Of a stretch of 5,493 nucleotides of DNA, positions 1 to 5,493 are shown piece after piece. Every line of letters begins with the position of its first letter. Position 1 is the stretch's first letter. This stretch comes from DASVFB01 sp045806505 (GTDB lineage: Bacteria > Actinomycetota > Thermoleophilia > Gaiellales > Gaiellaceae). The DNA lies in contig JBJMJE010000162.1 in assembly GCA_045806505.1 (NCBI GenBank), positions 1 to 5,493 on the forward strand, in the 5' to 3' direction. A program made the translations under genes and the position numbers. Under the pieces are notes generated by a model. It was not told the DNA's origin and did no database searches. It was given only the letters and a program-made list of their open reading frames with translations.

Positions 1-1
1 G

Positions 2-778
2 ATGGAAGCGCCGCCGTACTCGACGGCACGCGTCGACGTCGTTCGCATTCCCGATGGATCGGCCGACGACGTCGTCGCAGTCGAGGAGCCGCTCGAGATT
101 CGCATCGACGGTGTTGCGGTCGCAGTGACGATGCGCACGCCCGGGCACGACGAGGAGCTGGCGCTCGGCTTCGCGCTGTCGGAGGGACTGCGTCCACGTG
201 ACGCTCGCGCTCCCGACGATCTTGCCGCGAACGCGATCGAGCTCGACGCGACCGGCTTCGACCCGGCGCGATTGCAGCGCAGCTTCTACACGTCGTCTTC
301 CTGCGGCGTGTGCGGCAAGGGCGCGCTCGAGGCAGTCGCCGTCGAGGCGCCTCCCGTGGAGAGCGAGCTGCACGTGCCTGCTGCTCTCGTCGCCTCGCTG
401 CCCGAGCTCCTGCGCGCCGAACAGGCCGCGTTCTCGGCAACGGGCGGTCTGCACGCGACGGGACTCTTCGACGAGCACGGCGAGCTGCTCGCTCTGCGCG
501 AGGACGTCGGGAGGCACAACGCGATGGACAAGGTGATCGGGCGTGCGTTCCTCGACGGCCGCCTGCCGCTCGCCGGCGCGATCCTCTGCGTCAGCGGGCG
601 GTTGTCTTTCGAGCTCGTGCAGAAGGCCGCGGTCGCGGGGTGTCCGCTCCTCGTCGCAGTCGGTGCGCCGACGTCGCTCGCCGTCGACCTCGCGCGCGAC
701 CGCCGGATCACGCTCTGCGGCTTCGTCCGGAACGGGCGGATGAACGTCTACACCGAACCGTGGCGCATCGAGCGCTGA
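2..778 (+). CDS. fdhD: FdhD, sulfurtransferase for formate dehydrogenase cofactor maturation
   Basis: FdhD proteins take sulfur from a cysteine desulfurase (IscS in E. coli) and transfer it to the Mo/W-bisMGD cofactor before insertion into formate dehydrogenase; without this the enzyme is inactive. They act in the cytoplasm. The 258-residue product shows the family blocks in order: TMRTPGHDEELALGFALSEG (43-62), the CGVC pair (C101, C104) that carries sulfur in the family, TGGLHATGLF (147-156), REDVGRHNAMDKVIG (166-180), SGRLSFELVQKA (198-209), APTSLAVDLA (222-231) and the terminal RNGRMNVYT (243-251). The length fits the family (about 250-280 residues). The ATG at position 2 is the first available codon, but the window begins there, so the true start could lie upstream. 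The 3' end overlaps the mobA-like gene by 19 bases if that gene starts at 760, which suggests co-transcription. Location beside a formate dehydrogenase supports the assignment. Confidence 0.95.
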   Translation: MEAPPYSTARVDVVRIPDGSADDVVAVEEPLEIRIDGVAVAVTMRTPGHDEELALGFALSEGLRPRDARAPDDLAANAIELDATGFDPARLQRSFYTSSSCGVCGKGALEAVAVEAPPVESELHVPAALVASLPELLRAEQAAFSATGGLHATGLFDEHGELLALREDVGRHNAMDKVIGRAFLDGRLPLAGAILCVSGRLSFELVQKAAVAGCPLLVAVGAPTSLAVDLARDRRITLCGFVRNGRMNVYTEPWRIER

Positions 779-1296
779 GCGGGGTGCTGCTCGTCGGAGG
801 CGCGAGCGAGCGGTTCGGCTCGCCCAAGGCGCTCGCGCGGTTCGACGGCGAGACGCTTGCCGAGCGCGCCTGGCGCACGCTCGGCGACGCGTGCGACGAG
901 CGACTCGCGGTCGGGAAGGGCGGGGAGCTCCGGCTCCCGTTCGACGTCCTCGACGACGGAAGCGACGTCCGCGCGCCGATCGCAGGCGCAGTCGCAGGCC
1001 TGCGCGCCGCGGCGCACGACGTCTGCGTCTTTCTCCCGGTCGACTGTCCGCACGTGACGGCGGATGTGCTGCGCGCGTTCGGCGAGGCCTGTCAGGACGC
1101 GGCGGTGACGGCCGAAGGCCCCCTGCCCGGCGCCTGGGCGACGTCCTCCCTCGCGGTGCTCGAGCGCCGGATTCGAGATGGCCGCCTCTCGTTGCTCGAC
1201 GCCTACGAGGAGCTCGACGTCGTGACGGTCGACATCGACCCGGCGCTCGTGGCGGACGCCGACACGCCCGAAGAGCTCGCGCGTCTCCTGCGCTAG
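760..1296 (+). CDS. mobA: MobA-like molybdenum cofactor guanylyltransferase
   Basis: Probably transfers GMP from GTP to molybdopterin, making the bis-MGD cofactor used by the formate dehydrogenase downstream; cytoplasmic. From a GTG at 760 the product is 178 residues (E. coli MobA is about 194). Visible family marks are the nucleotide-binding N-terminus LLVGGASERFGSPKAL (10-25, K23 matching the conserved lysine), DVRAPIAGAVAGL (69-81) where MobA proteins usually have a GPL.G motif, LPVDCPHV (92-99, D95 likely binding metal) and the terminal DADTPEEL (166-173), typical of this family. The start is uncertain. GTG 760 keeps a short lead-in before the first beta strand but overlaps fdhD by 19 bases. 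GTG 784 would begin inside that strand. There is no ATG and no convincing Shine-Dalgarno sequence, so translation may be coupled to fdhD. A MocA-type cytidylyltransferase or another NTP transferase is the alternative; the neighbours favour MobA. Confidence 0.83.
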   Translation: MAHRALSGVLLVGGASERFGSPKALARFDGETLAERAWRTLGDACDERLAVGKGGELRLPFDVLDDGSDVRAPIAGAVAGLRAAAHDVCVFLPVDCPHVTADVLRAFGEACQDAAVTAEGPLPGAWATSSLAVLERRIRDGRLSLLDAYEELDVVTVDIDPALVADADTPEELARLLR

Positions 1297-1313
1297 ATCG
1301 CTTCCCGTTGAGT

Positions 1314-1337
1314 TTTACCGCCCACGTCGGCGGTAGA
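1314..1337. repeat. Inverted repeat in the mobA-fdnG gap
   Basis: TACCGCC (1316-1322) and GGCGGTA (1329-1335) are perfect reverse complements around a six-base loop, CACGTC. Adding U-G and U-A pairs on the outside extends the RNA stem to 9 bp. It fills much of the 50-base gap between the mobA-like stop and the GTG of the catalytic subunit and ends about ten bases before that start. No T-run follows on either strand, so it does not look like an intrinsic terminator. It could be an operator or a structure controlling translation of the large gene; function is not shown. Confidence 0.5.
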
Positions 1338-1346
1338 TAGAGCGCC

Positions 1347-4300
1347 GTGGGCTTCACGAAGCGCCTCCAAGCGTGGCCGGTCGTGCGCCAGTTGCGCGAA
1401 GGGGATCCGCTCGGCCTCGGTCGATCCGTGCAGTCGGAGCACTCGAAGACGCTGACGCCGCGAATCGACGAGGCCGAGCACGTCACGCGCTCGATCTGCC
1501 CCTTCTGCGCCGTCGGCTGCGCCCAGCTCGTCTACGTCAAGGACGGCGAGGTGACGCAGATCGAGGGCGATCCCGCGAGCCCCATCTCGCGCGGGCGCCT
1601 CTGCCCCAAGGGCGCGGCCTCGAAGAACTACGTCCAGAGCCCGCTGCGCGAGTACAAGGTCAAGTACCGCCGCCCGTACGGCACGCAGTGGGAGGAGCTG
1701 TCGCTCGAGCAGGCGATGGAGATGGTCGTCGAGCGCATCATCCGCACGCGCGAAGAGACCTGGCAGGCCGAGACGGAGGACGGCAGGCCGGCGAACCGGA
1801 CGCTCGGCCTCGCCAACCTCGGCGGCGCGACGCTCGACAACGAGGAGAACTACCTGATGAAGAAGCTCCTCACCGCGCTCGGGGTCGTGCAGGTCGAGAA
1901 CCAGGCACGCATATGACACAGCTCCACGGTCCCCAGTCTGGGGACCTCGTTCGGACGAGGAGGCGCCACCGACTATCAGCAGGATCTCATGAACTCGGAC
2001 GTCATCACGATCATGGGGTCGAACATGGCCGAGAACCACCCGGTGGGATTCCAGTGGGTGATGGAAGCCAGGGAGCGCGGGGCGACGGTCGTCCACGTCG
2101 ACCCGCGCTTCACCCGCACGAGCGCGATGGCGACGAAGTTCATCGGCATCCGCGCCGGCACCGACATCGCGTTCCTGGGCGGCGTGATCCGCTACATCAT
2201 CGAGAACGAGCGCTACTTCGAGGAGTACGTCAAGACGTACACGAACGCGCCGACGATCATCACCGACGAGTTCCAGGACACCGAGGAGCTCGACGGGCTC
2301 TTCTCCGGGTGGGATCCCGAGAAGGGCGAGTACGACATCACGACGTGGCGCTACGAGGGCATGGAGCCGCACGGGTCGGCAGGCCAGCGCGAGGAGGGGT
2401 TCAAGAACGGCTCCGACCACAAGGGTGAGCAGGTCGGCAAGGGCGGTGGCGGCGCCCACCTTCACCACGGCGAGCCGCCCGAGGAGGACGAGACGCTGCA
2501 GGACCCGCGCTGCGTCTTCCAGATCGTGAAGCGTCACTACGCGCGCTACACGCCTGAGTTCGTCGCCGAGACGTGCGGCTGCTCGGTCGAGGAGTTCCTC
2601 TGGTACTGCGAGCAGGTGTGTCGCAATTCTGGCCGCGAGCGCACGGGTGCGTTCGCGTACGCAGTGGGCTGGACGCAGCACACCGTCGGCGTCCAGTACA
2701 TCCGCGCGGCCGCGATCGTCCAGCTCCTGCTCGGCAACATCGGCCGGCCCGGCGGCGGGATCATGGCGCTCCGCGGCCACGCGTCCATCCAGGGCTCGAC
2801 CGACATCCCGACGCTCTACAACATCCTGCCCGGGTACCTGCCGATGCCGCACACGCATGCCTACGGCGGGCTCCAGGACTACATCGACATGACCAGCTCC
2901 CCGACGGGTTGGTGGGGGAAGATGGACACGTTCATCGTGTCGCTGTTGAAGGCGTGGTGGGGCTCGGTCGCGACCGAGGAGAACGACTTCTGCTTCGGCT
3001 ACCTGCCGCGGATCGACGACGACAACTCGAACTACTGGACCGTGCAGCAGATGCTGCAGGGCAACGTCAAGGGCTACATCATCGCCGGCGAGAACCCGGC
3101 CGTCGGTTCCGCGAACGGGAAGGCGAATCGGCTCGCCCTGTCGAAGCTCCAGTGGCTCGTCGTCCGCGACCTCGTCGAGATCGAGACGGCATCGTTCTGG
3201 TACGACAGCCCCGAGATCGAGTCGGGGGAGCTGAAGACGGAGGAGATCGCCACCGAGGTCTTCTTCTTCCCGGCTGCGTCGCACGTCGAGAAGGACGGCT
3301 CGTTCACGAACACGCAGCGGCTGCTGCAGTGGCACTTCAAGGCGGTCGAGCCGAAGCACGACTGCCGCTCCGAGTTGTGGTTCTACTACCACCTCGGCCG
3401 CATGCTCCGCGAGAAGCTGAAGGACTCGGACGACCCGAAGAACCGGCCGCTCCTCGACCTCACCTGGTACTACCCCACGTCCGGCCAGATCGAGGAGCCG
3501 AGCGCGGAGGCCGTGCTGTCGGAGATCAGCGGCTGGGACGCGACGGGCCAGTTCCTGTCCGCCTACAAGCTGCTCAAGGCGGACGGCACGACCGCGTGCG
3601 GCTGCTGGATCTACTGCGGCGTCTTCGGCGACGACGAGAACAAGGCGGCGCGGAAGAAGCCGCACTGGGAGCAGAACTACACGGCGCTCGAGTGGGCGTG
3701 GGCGTGGCCGGCGAACCGGCGGCTGCTCTACAACCGCGCCTCGGCCGATCCGGAAGGCAACCCGTGGTCCGAGCGCAAGAAGCTCATCTGGTGGGACGGC
3801 GAGCAGCAGAAGTGGACGGGCACCGACACGCCGGACTTCGACGAGGAGAAGCCGCCGGACTACGTGCCGCCGGACGGCGCGACCGGCCCCGAGGCGATCC
3901 GGGGCGACCACCCGTTCATCATGCAGGCCGACGGGCAGGGCTGGATCTACGTGCCGCAGGGGCTCGAGGACGGGCCGCTGCCGACGCACTACGAGCCGCA
4001 CGAATCGCCGTTCGAGAACGCGCTCTACGCGCAGCGCGCGAACCCGCGTCGGCAGCAGAACAAGGACCTGGCGGAGGATCCGTACAACCCGGTCGGCGGT
4101 GAGCCCGGCTCGGACTCGTACCCGTACGTCCTGACGACCTACCGGCTCACCGAGCACCACTGCGCCGGCGGCTTCACGCGCTTCACGCCGTACCTCTCGG
4201 AGCTGCAGCCGGCGATGTTCGTGGAGGTGCACCCCGAGCTCGCCCGCGAGCGCGGCCTCGTCCACGGCGACTGGGCGACGATCGTCTCGGCGCGTTCGGC

Positions 4301-4619
4301 GATCGAGGCGCGCGTGATGGTCACGGATCGCATGCGGCCCGTCAAGGTCGCCGGCCGCACGCAGCACCAGGTCGGGCTGCCGTACCACTGGGGATCGCGC
4401 GGGCTCACGACGGGAGGCTCCGCGAACGACCTCACGCACATGGCGCTCGACCCGAACGTGCACATCCAGGAGGTCAAGGCGCTGACTTGCGACATCCGGC
4501 CCGGACGCCGGCCGCGGGGCGCGAAGCTGCCGGAGTTCGTCGCGGGCATCCGCGAGCGTGCGTTCGCGGCGCGCGCGCAGGCGCCGCGGACGGAGCCGGA
4601 GGAGGAGCGAGAGACGTAA
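1347..4619 (+). CDS. fdnG: Formate dehydrogenase alpha (catalytic) subunit, selenocysteine-containing
   Basis: Catalytic subunit of a formate dehydrogenase of the FDH-N family, interconverting formate and CO2 at a Mo/W-bisMGD centre. It is one gene of 1090 codons, with the in-frame TGA at 1914-1916 read as selenocysteine 190. Domain order: a 50-residue N-terminus without a Tat signal; a [4Fe-4S] motif C51-x2-C54-x3-C58 with C86, and K88 in CPKG; the active-site stretch NQARI-U190-H191; VHVDPRFTRTSA (249-260), cofactor-binding; DETLQDPRCVFQIVKRHYARYTP (381-403); GWTQHTVG (441-448); RGHASIQGSTD (476-486); TACGCWIYCG (749-758); WAWPANRRLLYNRASAD (785-801); and the C-terminal molybdopterin-binding domain (about 923-1045, with TTYRLTEHH and GLPYHWGSRG). 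E. coli FdnG is 1015 residues with Sec196. Residues about 337-380 form a Gly/His-rich insertion. GTG 1347 is the most upstream start, since an in-frame TAG lies at 1338-1340; no Shine-Dalgarno sequence is evident. An automatic caller would probably split the gene into 1347-1916 and 1989-4619. Confidence 0.95.
1914..1916 (+). other. Selenocysteine codon (recoded in-frame TGA, Sec190)
   Basis: The reading frame from GTG 1347 meets TGA here and then continues open to 4619 in the same frame. The codons before it give VENQARI and those after give HSSTVPSLGTSFGRGGATD, which is how the formate dehydrogenase active site reads around its Sec or Cys ligand. The His directly after Sec is the conserved catalytic partner in this family. 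A chance nonsense mutation would not place TGA exactly at the Mo/W-ligand position with a SECIS-like hairpin behind it. Confidence 0.93.
1928..1946 (+). promoter_or_regulatory. Bacterial SECIS hairpin
   Basis: GGTCCCC (1928-1934) pairs perfectly with GGGGACC (1940-1946), giving a 7-bp stem closed by the five-base loop AGUCU. Bacterial SECIS elements lie within the coding region just after the UGA and present a G, commonly in a GU pair of bases, in the apical loop, where SelB binds. Here 18 bases separate the UGA from the loop, and the loop GU sits 20-21 bases after the UGA. As I recall the E. coli fdhF element, its loop GU has the same spacing. The perfect stem without a bulged U and the short loop differ from the E. 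coli form. The lower part of the element (1917-1927) shows no strong pairing. Confidence 0.85.
1945..1960 (+). promoter_or_regulatory. Second hairpin abutting the SECIS element
   Basis: CCTCGT (1945-1950) and ACGAGG (1955-1960) are perfect reverse complements around the four-base loop TCGG. The first two bases of the stem are also the last two of the SECIS hairpin, so the two stems either compete for that CC or stack with slight fraying. The encoded peptide is TSFGRGG. The stem needs the A-ending codons GGA, CGA and GGA, which are uncommon in this gene, suggesting the structure is selected. Its role in recoding is inference. Confidence 0.45.
4598..4607 (+). promoter_or_regulatory. Ribosome binding site for the beta subunit
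   Basis: GGAGGAGGAG lies inside the end of the alpha-subunit gene, 11-13 bases before the ATG at 4619 (counted from its last GGAG or its central GGAGG). It is the clearest Shine-Dalgarno sequence in the window and fixes the beta start. The alpha stop and beta start overlap as TAATG, so translation of the two subunits is probably coupled, which would help keep them in equal amounts. Confidence 0.75.
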
Positions 4620-5493
4620 TGACCGCGATCGCCGAGCCCACCGGAAGTCCCGCCGCCTGGCCCGACACGTACGGCGACGAGGCGAAGCCGCGCATGGGCT
4701 TCTTCACCGACACGTCGATCTGCATCGGCTGCAAGGCGTGCGAGGTGGCGTGCAAGGAATGGAACGTCATCCCCGAGGACGGGCTCGTCTGGACCGGCGA
4801 GAGCTACGACAACACGTCGACGCTCGGCGCGAACTCGTGGCGGCACGTGGCGTTCGTCGAGCAGCGCAAGCCGTTGAGGACGGACGGCGAGACCGCGACG
4901 CTGGACGCCGAGCCTCTGCGCTGGCTGATGTCGAGCGACGTCTGCAAGCACTGCACGCACGCCGCCTGCCTCGACGTCTGCCCGACGGGCTCGCTCTTCC
5001 GCACCGAGTACGGCACCGTGGTCGTGCAGGAGGACATCTGCAACGGCTGCGGCTACTGCGTCCCCGCCTGCCCCTTCGGCGTCCTCGACAAGCGTCACCT
5101 GCCGCGGTCGCCCGGCGATGCGCCGCTCGCGCTGCCGCTGCTGGGCGCGAAGGAAGACGGGCGCGTGTGGAAGTGCACGCTCTGCTACGACCGGCTCAAG
5201 GGCGGTCACGAGCCGGCGTGCGCGAAGGCGTGCCCGACGGACTCGATCCAGTTCGGCGAGCTCGACGAGCTGCGCGAGCGGGCCGACGCTCGCCTCGACA
5301 AGCTGCAGGCGCAAGGCTGGAACGGGGCACAGCTGTACGGCCGCGACCCGGACGACGGCGTCGGCGGCTTCGGCGCGTTCTTCCTGCTGCTCGACGAGCC
5401 CGAGGTGTACGGCCTGCCGCCGGATCCGGTCGTGACGACGAAGCACCTGCCGTCGTTGTGGAAGACGACCGCCATCGCCGCGGCTGCGACCGT
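4619..5493 (+). CDS. fdnH: Formate dehydrogenase beta subunit, four-cluster ferredoxin type (3' truncated by window)
   Basis: Electron-transfer partner of the catalytic subunit. Translating from ATG 4619 gives 291 open codons to the right edge with no stop, so the C-terminus is missing. Sixteen cysteines fall in four groups typical of four [4Fe-4S] clusters: C35-x2-C38-x2-C41-x3-C45; C109-x2-C112-x4-C117-x3-C121; C141-x2-C144-x2-C147-x3-C151; and C186-x2-C189-x11-C201-x3-C205. This is the FdnH/HybA arrangement. No signal peptide precedes the first cluster, which is usual for such subunits. The last visible residues, LPSLWKTTAIAAAAT (277-291), turn hydrophobic. They may begin the C-terminal transmembrane anchor found in FdnH, or may simply be near the end of the protein. 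The start overlaps the alpha stop by one base. A membrane cytochrome b556 or NrfD-type subunit would be expected downstream. Nitrate reductase or hydrogenase beta subunits share the fold, but the neighbour settles the partner. Confidence 0.92.
   Translation, partial: MTAIAEPTGSPAAWPDTYGDEAKPRMGFFTDTSICIGCKACEVACKEWNVIPEDGLVWTGESYDNTSTLGANSWRHVAFVEQRKPLRTDGETATLDAEPLRWLMSSDVCKHCTHAACLDVCPTGSLFRTEYGTVVVQEDICNGCGYCVPACPFGVLDKRHLPRSPGDAPLALPLLGAKEDGRVWKCTLCYDRLKGGHEPACAKACPTDSIQFGELDELRERADARLDKLQAQGWNGAQLYGRDPDDGVGGFGAFFLLLDEPEVYGLPPDPVVTTKHLPSLWKTTAIAAAAT

Noticed and set aside
64..75. Palindrome GACGACGTCGTC inside fdhD
   Set aside because: It arises from repeated Asp/Val codons (GAC, GTC) in the coding sequence and is not placed at any gene boundary.
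310..1296. Long frame that would make the MobA-like protein a 328-residue fusion
   Set aside because: The part before about 760 is an Arg-rich shadow of fdhD in another frame; only the portion after 760 resembles the family.
1316..1335. Intrinsic terminator after the mobA-like gene
   Set aside because: The hairpin is GC-rich but has no T-run after it on either strand (the TTTT lies before the stem on the + strand).
1293..4463. Very long open frame on the - strand (about 1056 codons) opposite the catalytic subunit gene
   Set aside because: The translation is Arg/Val/Leu-rich with no recognisable domain. It is the expected shadow of a GC-rich gene with G/C-ending codons, and the opposite strand is a fully recognised enzyme.
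1989..4619. Separate gene starting at ATG 1989, with AGGA at 1981-1984 as its ribosome site
   Set aside because: It would lack the [4Fe-4S] domain and the active-site residue. The frame is continuous with the upstream part through the TGA, and the residues between 1917 and 1988 are conserved family sequence.
1347..4619. Pseudogene broken by a nonsense codon at 1914
   Set aside because: The TGA is exactly at the selenocysteine position, a SECIS-like hairpin follows, and the other 1089 codons are intact.
4139..5446. Long - strand open frame across the alpha end and the beta subunit
   Set aside because: Low-complexity Arg/Ala-rich translation antisense to recognised FDH sequence; a codon-bias artefact.

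Overview
The window holds a formate dehydrogenase locus from a GC-rich bacterium. All genes lie on the + strand, packed almost end to end, in the order fdhD - mobA-like - formate dehydrogenase alpha (catalytic) subunit - formate dehydrogenase beta (iron-sulfur) subunit. The last gene runs off the right edge. High GC, GTG starts, heavy use of G/C-ending codons and the style of the proteins suggest a high-GC lineage such as Actinomycetota (possibly Thermoleophilia-like). That placement is inference and of low confidence; no rRNA or other marker gene is present.

Layout: 2-778 encodes FdhD, the sulfurtransferase that sulfurates the Mo/W-bisMGD cofactor. 760-1296 encodes a MobA-type nucleotidyltransferase that overlaps the fdhD end and probably makes the guanine-dinucleotide form of the cofactor. 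A 50-base gap (1297-1346) carries a perfect 7-bp inverted repeat, extendable to 9 bp, just before the GTG start of the large gene. 1347-4619 is one catalytic-subunit gene of 1090 codons, not two genes: the in-frame TGA at 1914-1916 is read as selenocysteine (Sec190). The sequence on both sides of the TGA is continuous family sequence (NQARI-U-HSSTVPSLGTSFGRGG). A hairpin with a GU-containing loop (1928-1946), placed as expected for a bacterial SECIS element, follows it. A second perfect hairpin (1945-1960) comes next. The beta subunit starts at 4619 in a TAATG overlap behind a strong Shine-Dalgarno sequence. It carries 16 cysteines in four groups, enough for four [4Fe-4S] clusters.

How the genes work together: the alpha subunit oxidises formate (or reduces CO2) at a Mo/W-bisMGD-Sec centre and passes electrons through its own [4Fe-4S] cluster to the four clusters of the beta subunit. 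A membrane cytochrome b/NrfD-type subunit or another acceptor is probably encoded just beyond the right edge. FdhD and the MobA-like protein supply the mature cofactor. The alpha subunit has no visible Tat signal, unlike E. coli FdnG, so the enzyme probably faces the cytoplasm. The strongest observation is the Sec codon with its SECIS hairpin and the abrupt change in codon choice around it. The enzyme system itself is of a known type, and I see no wholly novel system here.
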